Assembly (NCBI RefSeq): GCF_000967545.1 | Contig: NZ_JXXV01000005.1 | Location: forward strand, 1 to 64,000 | DNA length: 64,000 bases | From: Vibrio galatheae | GTDB taxonomy: Bacteria > Pseudomonadota > Gammaproteobacteria > Enterobacterales > Vibrionaceae | Reading direction: 5' to 3' | Shown: one piece after another, positions 10,065-20,162 of the stretch | Layout: each line of letters begins with the position of its first letter | How positions within the stretch are numbered: position 1 is the first letter of the stretch | The notes under the pieces: generated by a model | Database searches by the model: none | Told to the model about the DNA's origin: nothing | What the model saw: the letters and a program-made list of their open reading frames with translations, nothing else | Made by a program: the position numbers and the translations under genes

Positions 10065-10493
10065 ATGGCTCTAGAGAGAACTTTTTCTATTGTTAAGCCT
10101 GATGCAGTAGAACGTAACTTAATTGGTGAAATTTACCACCGTATTGAAAAAGCGGGTTTGCAAATTATTGCCGCTAAGATGGTACATCTTACCGAAGAAC
10201 AAGCGAGTGGCTTCTATGCAGAGCACGAAGGAAAAGAATTTTTTCCAGCACTGAAAGAGTTTATGACATCTGGTCCAATTATGGTTCAGGTACTGGAAGG
10301 TGAAAATGCCATCGCTCGCTACCGTGAGCTAATGGGGAAAACGAATCCTGAAGAGGCCGCATGTGGCACTATCCGTGCTGATTATGCGATAAGCATGCGT
10401 TACAACTCAGTGCATGGTTCGGATAGCCCTGAGTCAGCAGCACGCGAAATTGAGTTCTTCTTCCCACAAGCAGAAATTTGTCCTCGTAAATAA
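10065..10493 (+). CDS. ndk: Nucleoside diphosphate kinase
   Basis: Ndk transfers the gamma phosphate from ATP to NDPs via a phosphohistidine. It has 142 residues, starts [14 protein letters not shown], and carries the active-site signature NSVHGSDS with H117, the same number as in E. coli. It has its own terminator. Confidence 0.98.
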   Translation: MALERTFSIVKPDAVERNLIGEIYHRIEKAGLQIIAAKMVHLTEEQASGFYAEHEGKEFFPALKEFMTSGPIMVQVLEGENAIARYRELMGKTNPEEAACGTIRADYAISMRYNSVHGSDSPESAAREIEFFFPQAEICPRK

Positions 10494-10518
10494 CTCGAGA
10501 ACGAAATTTAACCCAATC

Positions 10519-10550
10519 AAAAGCCAGCCACTTCAGTCGCTGGCTTTTAT
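10519..10550 (+). terminator. Terminator of ndk
   Basis: The 10-bp stem AAAAGCCAGC/GCTGGCTTTT is followed by ATATTTT, 25 nt past the ndk stop. Confidence 0.9.
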
Positions 10551-10636
10551 ATTTTAGCTGACTTTTTGTCCTCTTATAGTAAGCTAATTGTTATTAAGGA
10601 TGTGGCTTTTTAGTTAGGCCGACAGGAGCTGATTGG

Positions 10637-12262
10637 TTGATAGGGACTTCGTTATTAAGGAATTTTGTCATCGTTTGCCTTGTGGGGATCGGGATAACGA
10701 TGAGCGCAGAGTCGTACGGCGCTATCACATCGAGCGACATCTCTTGGTACGATTCAAACCAAGATGTTATTCCTGACGAAAATAGTGACACGGATAACTT
10801 ACTTCAATCTCAACGCACATCTTTTAGTCTGACCGGTGGTGGACATGCTAGCCTGCTTACATTTAGCCTTGCTGTGCAAGGGGACTATGTTGTCGACTTT
10901 CGAAGTTCTGCTCTTATCGGGGTTTTTAGGCATTGGCTATATGATGAAAATGGCCAAAAAGTTGCGTATTTTCAAGGTGGGCTGCTCGAACAAAATGCCA
11001 TCAATGATTATTTTTTGCGTAATGGTCGCCATGTCAATTTAACTGCTGGTAGTTACACCTTAGTCACCTAGCAGGACTCTCAGTTTAATATCGCGCCACC
11101 AACACCATTTGTGATGCCAGAAGCCGAATATAAACAGGAAATACAGTTAGGAAACAGTATCACGCTTATTGGGCTGGGTATTTTCTTTGGGCTGTTCTTT
11201 TACTACTTTGTCTTATCGATTACCCGCCTTAGCTGGGTGGATTTGAGTTACGCTGCTTTTATCCTTGGCAATTTGATTTTTAACGCGACTAGCCTGTTGG
11301 TCATACCGAGATTACTCGATATTCATTGGTATGGTGGCGCGAGTTGGCCAATTCTACTTTCCAATATCGCTTATCTGCTATTTGTCATGAAGCTGCTCGG
11401 GATACAGCGTTCTCAAGATCGCTGGGTATGGTGGTTGGGCACAGCTTTGATTGCTCTATTTAGTGGGTTCCTACTTTTATCATTCTTCTTTATCCATTAC
11501 CAAAACGAGTTTAACCGCTCTGCCGTTGGCATGTTTCTCTTGTTTGGTGTAATCGCGGGTAGCTACAAAGTGTGGCGTGGAAATATTGTTGCAAGGTGGT
11601 ATTTGCTGGCTAATTTTGGATTCGTGTTATTTGGCACGGTCGCGATTAGCCAAGAGCAGGTTGCGGACTTGAAAACCATCTATATGGCACATTTTGGTTT
11701 AATCGCTGTTGTCTGCGAAGTTCTTATGCTTTCTTGCGTTATTGCCTATCAAATGACACGTTTGCAACAAGAGAAAGTCTTGGCATTGCGCCAAGCTGAA
11801 GCGCATTTGAAGATAGCCCAAACAGATGTTCTAACCCAACTACCAAACCGATATGCGATGGAAGAAGCGTTGCAGCAAGTGACGGGACGAGATGTCTTTA
11901 TTTATATTGATCTTGATGGTCTTAAACGTTGTAACGATAATTTTGGCCATGAGATGGGGGATAATTTGCTGATTTCATTTGGGAAAAAACTAGACGCCTT
12001 GCTGCCCAAAAACAGTCGATTATTTAGAATCTCTGGTGATGAGTTTGGTGTTATTGCCCCGAGTCGCAGTAAGAATAAGGTGACGAAAGCTCTGCAAAAA
12101 CTCGATCAAGAACTCAAACATGAATTCTTGCCCAATGTTGGTGTGAGCTATGGTGTTGCGCGTTTTGACGAACTCGCTTCGTCTCACTCAGTGGTTAGAA
12201 AGGCAGATGAGCGAATGTTTGTTAGCAAAAGAGCCAAGCATCAGGCAGTCAATAGCGTGTGA
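10637..12262 (+). pseudogene. Membrane diguanylate cyclase (7TMR-DISM sensor plus GGDEF) interrupted by one amber codon
   Basis: Two open stretches (10637-11071 and 11111-12262) are in the same frame, separated only by TAG at 11069-11071; translation on either side is continuous (...GSYTLVT-stop-QDSQFNIAPPTPFV...). The start is a TTG 8 nt after AGGAG. The intact product would be about 541 residues: signal peptide, periplasmic 7TMR-DISMED2-like sensor, seven membrane segments, then a GGDEF domain (TDVLTQLPNR, ISGDEFGVI). SGDEF in place of GGDEF is found in active cyclases. As it stands, c-di-GMP synthesis needs readthrough or re-initiation, for example at GTG 11111 or ATG 11114. No other lesion is seen, so the mutation looks recent, or is a sequencing error. 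Confidence 0.8.
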
Positions 12263-12614
12263 ATTCACTTGGATGAAATTGGTTCTTCATTTCGCTTGAT
12301 GAGGATTATTAGGTGGTTTGTGCAAAGTCTGATATTGTGGCGAGTTTTCAGCTACTCAATAGACTGATAAAGAGAGTGCTACGTTCTAGTCGTCAAGACG
12401 AACTAGACAAGGAGTAAAAATGGACGACTAGTCTTAGCAATGTCGTCTATCCTTATACAGGTAATTTTGAGCACGATATGCTGGTTTGCCCATGTGTTAC
12501 TGAAGGCAAATTAAAGCGAAAATTTTTTAACATACCGAGCACGCAAGGGTATCAGTCTTGACAGATTGTGATATACTCTGCGCGCAATTTATACCTTATA
12601 AACAGAGTAAGACA
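12263..12614 (+). promoter_or_regulatory. fusA2 upstream region with extended -10 promoter
   Basis: This is 352 bp without a gene. Nearest fusA2 is an extended -10 element TGATATACT (12569-12577), 38 nt before the ATG; the TTGACA at 12558-12563 is too close to be its -35. An imperfect hairpin TCTAGTCGTC..GACGAACTAGA lies at 12385-12407, and GACGACTAGT recurs at 12423-12432. A perfect ribosome site followed by ATG GAC GAC TAG (12420-12431) forms a three-codon mini-ORF. Confidence 0.5.
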
Positions 12615-14702
12615 ATGGCAGATTTATCAAAGTACAGAAACATTGGTATTTTCGCGCACGTTGATGCGGGTAAAACTACCACCACTGAGCGTATTCTAAA
12701 GCTTACTGGTAAAATCCACAAAACTGGTGAAGTACACGACGGTGAGTCAACAACTGACTTCATGGAGCAAGAAGCTGAGCGTGGTATCACAATCCAGTCT
12801 GCTGCCGTAACGTGTGAGTGGAACGGCCACCGCCTAAACGTTATCGATACTCCGGGACACGTTGACTTTACAGTAGAAGTATACCGTTCACTGAAAGTAC
12901 TAGATGGTGGTATCGGTGTATTCTGTGGTTCTGGTGGTGTTGAGCCTCAGTCAGAAACTAACTGGCGCTACGCGAACGAATCAGAAGTATCTCGTCTGAT
13001 CTTCGTTAACAAACTAGACCGTATGGGTGCAGACTTCTACAACGTTGTTGACCAAGTTAAGAACGTTCTAGCGGCTAACCCACTAGTAATGGTTCTTCCA
13101 ATTGGTCGTGAAGACGACTTCGTTGGTGTTGTTGATCTGCTATCTCGTAAAGCATACGTATGGGATGACTCAGGTCTTCCAGAGAACTACGAAATCCAAG
13201 ACGTTCCAGCTGACATGGTTGATGACGTTGAACAGTACCGTGAAGAGCTAATCGAAACTGCTGTTGAGCAAGACGATGACCTAATGGAAGCTTACATGGA
13301 AGGCGAAGAGCCAACTGTTGAGCAACTAAAAGCTTGTATCCGTAAAGGTACTCGCGACCTAGCATTCTTCCCAACATTCTGTGGTTCTGCGTTCAAGAAC
13401 AAAGGTGTTCAGCTAGTACTAGACGCTGTTGTAGATTACCTACCATCTCCAACAGAAGTTGATCCTCAGCCTCTAACAGATAAAGAAACTGGTGAGCCAA
13501 CAGGCGAAGTAGCAACTGTATCTGCAGAAGAGCCACTACGCGCTCTAGCATTTAAGATCATGGACGACCGTTTCGGTGCCCTAACATTCATCCGCATCTA
13601 CTCTGGTGTAATGAAGAAAGGTGACACTATCCTTAACGCTGCTACAGGTAAAACTGAGCGTATCGGCCGTATGTGTGAGATGCAAGCGGACGACCGTAAT
13701 GAAATCACTGAAGCGCAAGCTGGTGACATCATCGCGGTTGTTGGTATGAAGAACGTTCAAACAGGTCACACTCTATGTGATCCTAAGCACGAATGTACTC
13801 TAGAGCCAATGATCTTCCCTGAACCAGTAATCTCTATCGCTGTAGCGCCAAAAGATAAAGGTTCTACAGAGAAAATGGGTATCGCGATCGGTAAAATGGT
13901 TGCAGAAGATCCATCTTTCCAAGTTGAGACTGACGAAGATTCAGGCGAAACTATCCTGAAAGGTATGGGTGAACTTCACCTAGACATCAAGGTAGACATC
14001 CTTAAGCGTACTTACGGCGTTGAGCTAGAAGTAGGTGCTCCACAGGTAGCTTACCGTGAAACTATCACTCAAGAAGTTGAAGATAGCTACACGCACAAGA
14101 AGCAGTCTGGTGGTTCTGGTCAGTTCGGTAAGATCGATTACCGTATCAAACCAGGTGAGCCAAACTCTGGCTTCACGTTCAAATCAACAGTTGTTGGTGG
14201 TAACGTACCTAAAGAATTCTGGCCTGCAGTAGAGAAAGGCTTCGCAAGCATGATGGAAACTGGTGTTCTAGCTGGCTTCCCAACGCTAGACGTTGAAGTT
14301 GAGCTATTCGACGGTGGCTTCCACGCAGTTGACTCATCTGCAATTGCTTACGAAATCGCAGCGAAAGGCGCATTCCGTCAGTCTATGCCTAAAGCAGGTG
14401 CACAGCTTCTAGAGCCTATCATGCACGTTGACGTATTCTCTCCAGAAGACAACGTTGGTGATGTAATCGGTGACCTTAACCGTCGTCGTGGTATGATCAA
14501 AGACCAACAAGCTGGTGCTACTGGTGTTCGTATTAAAGCAGACGTTCCTCTATCAGAAATGTTTGGCTACATCGGTCACCTACGTACTATCACTTCTGGT
14601 CGTGGTCAGTTCTCTATGGAGTTCGCACACTACTCAGCTTGTCCAGTAAACGTTGCTGAGCAAGTAATCGCAGAAGTTAAAGAGCGTAACGCTAAGAAGT
14701 AA
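12615..14702 (+). CDS. fusA2: Elongation factor G, second copy (EF-G 2)
   Basis: EF-G is the GTPase that drives ribosomal translocation and, with RRF, recycling. The frame is open further upstream, but [20 protein letters not shown] at 12615 is the family start, giving 695 residues. The P-loop [10 protein letters not shown], switch [10 protein letters not shown] and NKLD motifs are intact. It stands alone, not in a rpsL-rpsG-fusA-tuf operon, and matches the second EF-G of Vibrio rather than the str-operon copy, which begins MARKTPIERYRN. Codon use looks strongly biased to optimal codons, pointing to high expression. Confidence 0.93.
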   Translation: MADLSKYRNIGIFAHVDAGKTTTTERILKLTGKIHKTGEVHDGESTTDFMEQEAERGITIQSAAVTCEWNGHRLNVIDTPGHVDFTVEVYRSLKVLDGGIGVFCGSGGVEPQSETNWRYANESEVSRLIFVNKLDRMGADFYNVVDQVKNVLAANPLVMVLPIGREDDFVGVVDLLSRKAYVWDDSGLPENYEIQDVPADMVDDVEQYREELIETAVEQDDDLMEAYMEGEEPTVEQLKACIRKGTRDLAFFPTFCGSAFKNKGVQLVLDAVVDYLPSPTEVDPQPLTDKETGEPTGEVATVSAEEPLRALAFKIMDDRFGALTFIRIYSGVMKKGDTILNAATGKTERIGRMCEMQADDRNEITEAQAGDIIAVVGMKNVQTGHTLCDPKHECTLEPMIFPEPVISIAVAPKDKGSTEKMGIAIGKMVAEDPSFQVETDEDSGETILKGMGELHLDIKVDILKRTYGVELEVGAPQVAYRETITQEVEDSYTHKKQSGGSGQFGKIDYRIKPGEPNSGFTFKSTVVGGNVPKEFWPAVEKGFASMMETGVLAGFPTLDVEVELFDGGFHAVDSSAIAYEIAAKGAFRQSMPKAGAQLLEPIMHVDVFSPEDNVGDVIGDLNRRRGMIKDQQAGATGVRIKADVPLSEMFGYIGHLRTITSGRGQFSMEFAHYSACPVNVAEQVIAEVKERNAKK

Positions 14703-14728
14703 TTCTTTTTGTTAGCTAGATAGCTTAT

Positions 14729-14765
14729 AAAACCCCTGATGTGAAAGCATCAGGGGTTTTCTTTT
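14729..14765 (+). terminator. Terminator of fusA2
   Basis: The 13-bp stem AAAACCCCTGATG/CATCAGGGGTTTT ends in CTTTTT. It may also serve the converging LysR gene on the other strand. Confidence 0.93.
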
Positions 14766-14789
14766 TAGTGGGAAGAAAAACCAGCCTAT

Positions 14790-15722
14790 CTATTTTGGGC
14801 TACGACTATCGATAATTTCCAAGCCTAAATGATCGACTTTTCGGCACTCTTCAGCTTGGGCAAATATCCATTGGCAGAAGCGTTTTATCTTATCTCTTTT
14901 GAAGTAGGCTCTAGGTGCGCACAAGAAGTAATTGTAGTCAGTACGTTGAGCTAAATTTCCGATTCTGACTAATTTACCCTCGTCAATATAGCGCTGAGCA
15001 AGCGTATGTTTAGCCAAAGCAACGCCTTGTACCGCAAGGGCACCTTCCAGTACAAAATGTGAACCATTGTATTTTAAGCTCGGTTTCGACGCTTTATGGC
15101 CGACGTTGTTAAGCCAAATTCCCCAATCAATATCGCGCCAGTAATCCTCAATTAAGTCAGCCCCCGTTAGGTCACTGAGTTCGTATATACCATGCTGTTC
15201 TTGATAAATTGGGTGACAGACGGGATAAAGCAGCTCTTCAAACAACAGTTGTGAATTGATGTTGGGGTAATCCCCTGGACCATAGCGAATACACAAATCG
15301 AGATTTGAGTTCTGAAAATCCGCCAGATCACTGGTGGGCTCGATCATCAACTCTAAGTCAGGGTTTTGCAGCCTAAAGTTGCCTATTCTAGGTACCAACC
15401 AGTGCTGAGCGAACGAGGGAAGTGTCGAGATAGATAGTTGGTTGGGATTGGGATCTTGGTTAATTTGTCTAATCCCGCGGTGCAGGTGATCAAATCCACG
15501 TTGCGCTTGTTGATAAAGGATTTCGCCTTCCATGGTTAAGCTGACTTTGCGGTGTTGTCGATAGAATAGCTCAGCCCCCAAGAAATCTTCTAATTGCCGA
15601 ATCTGTTGGCTGATAGCCGCTGCGGTAACATAAAGCTCCTCGGCTGCAAGCTTGAAGCTACCGAGTCTCGCTGCTGTGTAGAAGTAATAAATCCCCTGCA
15701 AAGGCGGTAATCGTTCTTTCAC
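14790..15722 (-). CDS. LysR-family regulator, GcvA-like
   Basis: The 310-residue product has an N-terminal winged HTH (PPLQGIYYFYTAARLGSFKLAAEELYV at 5-31) and a LysR substrate-binding domain, with the GcvA/AmpR-type opening motif. The target is not evident. The nearest divergent gene is the small DUF1127 gene 97 bp away, a natural candidate target. A second GcvA-like regulator lies just beyond it. Confidence 0.85.
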   Translation of the reverse strand: MKERLPPLQGIYYFYTAARLGSFKLAAEELYVTAAAISQQIRQLEDFLGAELFYRQHRKVSLTMEGEILYQQAQRGFDHLHRGIRQINQDPNPNQLSISTLPSFAQHWLVPRIGNFRLQNPDLELMIEPTSDLADFQNSNLDLCIRYGPGDYPNINSQLLFEELLYPVCHPIYQEQHGIYELSDLTGADLIEDYWRDIDWGIWLNNVGHKASKPSLKYNGSHFVLEGALAVQGVALAKHTLAQRYIDEGKLVRIGNLAQRTDYNYFLCAPRAYFKRDKIKRFCQWIFAQAEECRKVDHLGLEIIDSRSPK

Positions 15723-15819
15723 TTTAGTTTTCCTTAACTGAATGTCAGTTTGTATCGTTTGAGCGAGATGCTCTTATAGTCGATTATTTACTCAACAAAG
15801 ACAAGAGTGGAGAAATACT

Positions 15820-16026
15820 ATGGATACTTCAAATTATGCTTACAAACAAAAAGCACTACAAACGTTTATTTCGGATAATAAAATCTTAACTAAAGTAACC
15901 CGCTGGTGGCGTAACTTTACAACGCGTAGACAGCTTCAACATCTCTCTTCACACCTATTGAATGATATTGGTTTAACCAAGGAGCAAGCTCAGCAAGAAA
16001 GCTATCGTCACTTTTGGGATAAGTAA
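15820..16026 (+). CDS. DUF1127 small protein
   Basis: This 68-residue protein has a basic middle and the DUF1127 core (RRQLQHLSSHLLNDIGLTKEQAQQES). Such small arginine-rich proteins occur widely in proteobacteria, and some are tied to RNA or phosphate/polyamine metabolism, but no function can be assigned here. A GGAG ribosome site lies before the ATG. It is flanked by two GcvA-like LysR genes, and the divergent one probably shares its promoter region. Confidence 0.8.
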   Translation: MDTSNYAYKQKALQTFISDNKILTKVTRWWRNFTTRRQLQHLSSHLLNDIGLTKEQAQQESYRHFWDK

Positions 16027-16141
16027 CTTTTTCTTTGGTTTCATTGGATGGGATCTCATCTGTAGAAGAGATTAAAAGGTGGGTTTATCAATGATGTTAG
16101 TAACGCCACCTCGGCGTCGAGCTCTGCATCCCCCAGACGAG

Positions 16142-17062
16142 TTAGCTGGGGGACTGTGATGGTGAGATCTCGCTGGTTAGCCAGTTTACAAAAGCCTGAA
16201 TGCGATTTCGCCGTGTTGATTCACTATCATAAAAGAGGTTGAACTGAATACCTGGAGTCATTCCCAGATCAAAGGGTTTAATCAGTAGACCACGTTCGAC
16301 ATAATCAGCGGCCAGTGAGTCAGACACGAGACAAGCGCCATGGCCAGCCATAACGGCATTCATTGCATGATCAAAAGTGCTAACATCCATCCAGCGTACT
16401 GATTCTTTGTTCATTGTCACGCCTGCTTGAGCAAACCAACTTTGCCAAGGGTAGCCGCCAGATTCGTAGTGAATCAACCAAGTGTTCAGTAACTGTTCTG
16501 GCTTTGTTAATGCGATACTCTTTGCAAGGTTAGGGGAGCAGAAGGGGTAGATAGTTTCCTCAAACAGAAACTCTTTGTGTAATTTCTGATCGTTGTTGAT
16601 GTCAAGGTCATCACCTTGCCAAATGGCAAGATCAGCATCACCTTGCTTGATTCGTGGGGCATCACAACTTGTAATGATACGAATAGGGATGTTTGGATGT
16701 TGTGTTGAGAACTTCCATAGTCTCGGCAATAACCAGCGTGAGGCAAATGAAGGTGTAGAGCTGACGCACAACAAGCCTTCGACAGGCTCGTTTTGAATTT
16801 GATTTAAGCCACTTACAATCGTTTCAAACCCTTGTGACACATGCTTGAACAAGATTTTTCCTTGTTCAGTGAGCCTCATTTCCCGGCCGTCACGCACAAA
16901 AAGTTTACACCCTAAACCATCTTCCAGTTGACGTATTTTTTGGCTAACTGCGGCTTGGCTAATAAAGAGCTCTTCTGCAGCACGACTATAACTATTAAGC
17001 CTAGCTGCGACCTCAAAATAGCGTAATCCGGGTAAATGATGCAAGCGCGCATCCATAGCCAA
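16142..17062 (-). CDS. LysR-family regulator, GcvA-like
   Basis: The 306-residue product has an N-terminal HTH (LPGLRYFEVAARLNSYSRAAEELFI) and a C-terminal effector domain. It resembles the neighbouring regulator at 14790-15722 in layout and may be a diverged paralogue. A 7-bp GC-rich inverted repeat (CCCCCAG/CTGGGGG, 16130-16152) overlaps its stop codon. It lies downstream of the acyl-CoA ligase gene on the same strand, separated by a terminator. Confidence 0.85.
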   Translation of the reverse strand: MAMDARLHHLPGLRYFEVAARLNSYSRAAEELFISQAAVSQKIRQLEDGLGCKLFVRDGREMRLTEQGKILFKHVSQGFETIVSGLNQIQNEPVEGLLCVSSTPSFASRWLLPRLWKFSTQHPNIPIRIITSCDAPRIKQGDADLAIWQGDDLDINNDQKLHKEFLFEETIYPFCSPNLAKSIALTKPEQLLNTWLIHYESGGYPWQSWFAQAGVTMNKESVRWMDVSTFDHAMNAVMAGHGACLVSDSLAADYVERGLLIKPFDLGMTPGIQFNLFYDSESTRRNRIQAFVNWLTSEISPSQSPS

Positions 17063-17116
17063 TACCTATGTGTTAGTTAGTGTTTTGGCATCATAATCTG
17101 TTTGAGCCAAAAGCAA

Positions 17117-17138
17117 AAGGAGAGCCGTAGCTCTCCTT
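17117..17138 (-). terminator. Terminator of the acyl-CoA ligase gene
   Basis: Read on the minus strand, the 9-bp stem AAGGAGAGC/GCTCTCCTT with a 4-nt loop is followed by TTTTGCTTTT. Confidence 0.8.
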
Positions 17139-17153
17139 GGTTTTAGTTTGGCG

Positions 17154-18839
17154 TTACTCTTCCCAGACCACAAGTTGCCCTTTCGGCCAGTTGTGCCCAA
17201 CATCGTGGTACTTCTGTTCAAGTACGTGACGCTTGATCTTTAATGTTGGTGTAAGGATACCATTTTCGATCGTCCATGGTTCTTTGATCATCAACACACC
17301 TTTGATCTGTTCATGTGACTCAAGGTCGGCATTCATACGAGCGATGACTTTTTTCGTTGTTCTCTCGTAGCGTGCACGATCAAAATTAGGAAAATCATGT
17401 GGTACAACCAACAAAATTGGAGCAGGTAAGCCTAAGCCTATCAAACACATCATTTCTACGCGGCTGTATTCGAACAACTTGTTTTCAATTGGCACTGGAG
17501 CAACAAACTTGCCTTTGGCTGTTTTGAAGGTGTCTTTTTTACGGCCTTGAATTGTGAGGTAACCATCGTTATCAATAAAGCCAATATCACCTGTGTGTAA
17601 CCAACCTTCGGCGTCAAATGACTCTTGGGTGGCGATATCGTTTTTGTAGTAGCCAGAGAAAAGGCCTTTACCGCGAACCATAATCTCATCATCTTGCGCA
17701 ATTTTCAGTTCGATTCCAGGTCCTGCGTTACCGACACTACCGATTTTGTCTGCGCGGAATGGGTAGTTCAGCGTGCTATAAGCAAATGACTCGGTCATCC
17801 CCCAAGCTTCAGTAATATTAAGTCCTACACTGTGGTACCACTCAAGTAATGCTGGAGACACTGGAGCAGAGCCACAGCCTAAAACTCGTGCTTGATCTAG
17901 ACCTAAACCATCAGCCAATTTTTTCTTGATCAGAGAGCTAACAAATGGAATCTTCAATAAGATGTTCAATTTCTTTTGTGGCAGTTTGTCTTGAATACGC
18001 TGCTGGAACAAAGTCCATAGGCGAGGAACTGAGATAAACAGTGTCGGCCGATGCATTTTGACATCTTCGATAAAGGTATCTAAAGATTCAGGGAAAGCGG
18101 TTGGTACTCCTCCCATAATAGAGGAACCGAAGATATAGACACGCTCAGTAATGTGCGCTAATGGAAGATATGAGAACAAGCGGTCATTCTCTTGAATACC
18201 AATATGATTAATTAACTGTTGTACAGACCAGCTAAACGCGCCATAAGTGAGCATAGCCCCTTTGGGCAGACCAGAGGTCCCTGAGGTGTAGACCAATGAC
18301 ATCAATTTGTCATCGTAGTGCTTAGGACGGTGCTCACTTGGAGTGGCGGACGCGATCAATTCTTTGTATTGGTACTGACAGTTTGGTGCACTGTCGTATG
18401 GTAGTGCAATTGTGATCAAATCAGCACTAACATCGATTACTTGCTGAGTTGCAGCTGCATCATCTAATTTTCCACCAATCAGAGCTTTGCTTTCACTGTG
18501 CGTTAAACAGTATTCGATGGTATCCGCGCCAGCGGTAGGGAATATTGGCACACTGATAAAGTCACCGAGCATCATAGCAAGATCGCAGATAAACCATTCA
18601 GCACAGTTTTTCGATACTAAAGCGACTTTGTCACCTGGTTTTACTCCTAATTGATTAAGTGCGCTAACCAGTTTCAAAGCTTGATCAGCGACGTCTGCAT
18701 AGGTGTATTCAACAAACTTTCGATTGATGATTTGTTTAAGGTAAACCTCGTTTGGGCGTTCCTCAGCCCATTTGAGGATCATTTCATTTGGTGGGGGGAG
18801 AGCACAAGTTGGTTTGCTTAACTCGTTAGGCTGAATCAT
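17154..18839 (-). CDS. AMP-binding (long-chain) acyl-CoA ligase
   Basis: This 561-residue ANL-superfamily enzyme activates a carboxylic acid as acyl-AMP and transfers it to CoA. The P-loop YTSGTSGLPKGAML lies at 184-196, the motif EAWGMTES and the hinge region GWLHTGDIGFIDNDGYLTI are present, and KTAKGKFVAPVPIE matches the eukaryote-like FAA1/LC_FACS branch. The substrate is probably a long-chain fatty acid, though no fad genes are adjacent. It is monocistronic, with its own terminator. Confidence 0.85.
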   Translation of the reverse strand: MIQPNELSKPTCALPPPNEMILKWAEERPNEVYLKQIINRKFVEYTYADVADQALKLVSALNQLGVKPGDKVALVSKNCAEWFICDLAMMLGDFISVPIFPTAGADTIEYCLTHSESKALIGGKLDDAAATQQVIDVSADLITIALPYDSAPNCQYQYKELIASATPSEHRPKHYDDKLMSLVYTSGTSGLPKGAMLTYGAFSWSVQQLINHIGIQENDRLFSYLPLAHITERVYIFGSSIMGGVPTAFPESLDTFIEDVKMHRPTLFISVPRLWTLFQQRIQDKLPQKKLNILLKIPFVSSLIKKKLADGLGLDQARVLGCGSAPVSPALLEWYHSVGLNITEAWGMTESFAYSTLNYPFRADKIGSVGNAGPGIELKIAQDDEIMVRGKGLFSGYYKNDIATQESFDAEGWLHTGDIGFIDNDGYLTIQGRKKDTFKTAKGKFVAPVPIENKLFEYSRVEMMCLIGLGLPAPILLVVPHDFPNFDRARYERTTKKVIARMNADLESHEQIKGVLMIKEPWTIENGILTPTLKIKRHVLEQKYHDVGHNWPKGQLVVWEE

Positions 18840-18972
18840 TCTCTAACTCCATGTTATTGGCAAAGTATTAGTGTTATTTTTATTGTTAATAGAATGTTAA
18901 CTCTAGCATGTTAGGTGAAGTAGAGGAAAGCACAAGTGATGAGTTTTCGTGTATCTTGTGACCACTACACTG

Positions 18973-19710
18973 TTAGTGTAGCTGACGATAAATAGCGGGA
19001 CTGATTCCAGTTTTCTTTTTGAAGATACGTGAGAAGTAAGAGACATCATTGTAGCCACATTGAAATGCTATAAACGAAATTTTTTCTTTGCGATCACGAG
19101 TAAGCAGTTGTTTGGCGAGGTTTATTCTCTTTAACGTCAGGTAGTCACGAAAACTCACACCAATCGTTTTGTGGAAGAACTTAGAAAAATAGGTAACGGA
19201 ATAATGGCAATACTCAGCAACGTCCTCTTCTCTAATGGTTCTCGACAAATTTTTCTCTATGTATCTGAGCATCTCCACTAGGTCTTTACTGATGTTTTTT
19301 TGCGACTGCTTCTCAACTAAACGGTGAATATCTAAAATCTCTTGGTGCTTTGCAAAGTGGTAATAAACTTGTTTATTGAGTTCATCAGACCACTGCCTGA
19401 CATCATCGTGGTTGATGGAAAAAACTGAAAAAACCACATCTAATTGTTGAATTTCTTCAGATAAATCGTTGTTACAGATAATAACCAAATGTTTGTCTAG
19501 GTTTTGGCACAATTTGATCGCGGTACGCAGTAGGGGTTCAACCGACTCTTCATAATAGAAAAAGCAGAAATCGATGTCGGGCTCACTGAGGACAGAAACA
19601 TCATAGCCAAAGTCAAGAATGTGGAAATACCTTTCCATTTCTCTAATTAAATCTTTGTTAATATAGGTTACTGATTTTCCTAACCAATACCCTTTATGTA
19701 AAACATCCAA
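18973..19710 (-). CDS. AraC-family regulator with degenerate receiver-like N terminus
   Basis: This 245-residue protein has an AraC/XylS HTH pair at about 145-245 (VAEYCHYSVTYFSKFFHKTIG and IAFQCGYNDVSYFSRIFKKKTG). The first 120 residues have the alternating strand/helix look of a response-regulator receiver (DIDFCFFYYEES, HLVIICNNDL, VFSVFSINHDD) but no clear phosphoacceptor set, so it may be a pseudo-receiver. It is divergent from the Tad pilus locus across a 452-bp AT-rich gap and is a candidate regulator of it by position only. Confidence 0.8.
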   Translation of the reverse strand: MDVLHKGYWLGKSVTYINKDLIREMERYFHILDFGYDVSVLSEPDIDFCFFYYEESVEPLLRTAIKLCQNLDKHLVIICNNDLSEEIQQLDVVFSVFSINHDDVRQWSDELNKQVYYHFAKHQEILDIHRLVEKQSQKNISKDLVEMLRYIEKNLSRTIREEDVAEYCHYSVTYFSKFFHKTIGVSFRDYLTLKRINLAKQLLTRDRKEKISFIAFQCGYNDVSYFSRIFKKKTGISPAIYRQLH

Positions 19711-20162
19711 TGTATGCGGCCTTTAGTGATTCTTAAATACAATAAAGAGGAACTATAGCGTTGAGCTTAGTATGAGTTATTTGAGTTGACCAATTCGATT
19801 TATTGAGTTTTTGGATGTTTAGTTGATTAAATATTTGAACTGGGTTCACAGTTTTAATTTTACTAAAATTTGTCAAGTATCAAAAGTGAGAATTAATAAA
19901 AAACTTTAAAGCCATATCTATGTGGTTAACTTGCATGTATAAGATTGTTTTTATATTAAGTGTTTATACTTTATTTTTTATTATTAGAGTTAATAGTTTA
20001 AATACACATTCCCCAAATATAAAAGTAAGAAAGTCCAATAATGTGTAAAACTTAAGACAAAAAAATACCATAAATAGACAAAATAATCCTAACCCTAGCC
20101 GCCGTATAAATCTAAATTGTCAATAAGCACAGCGCTTAATGAACTTTGGAAGGAGACATATC
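19711..20162 (+). promoter_or_regulatory. AT-rich region upstream of the Tad locus
   Basis: These 452 bp contain no gene. They are strongly AT-rich, with a perfect palindrome AATTTTACTAAAATT near 19857. They must hold the promoters of the AraC-type gene and of flp. No sigma-54 element was found. The composition fits silencing by H-NS-type proteins (inference). Confidence 0.5.

Noticed and set aside
12558..12563. TTGACA as -35 box of fusA2
   Set aside because: It lies only 8 bp from TATACT; the extended -10 explains the promoter better.
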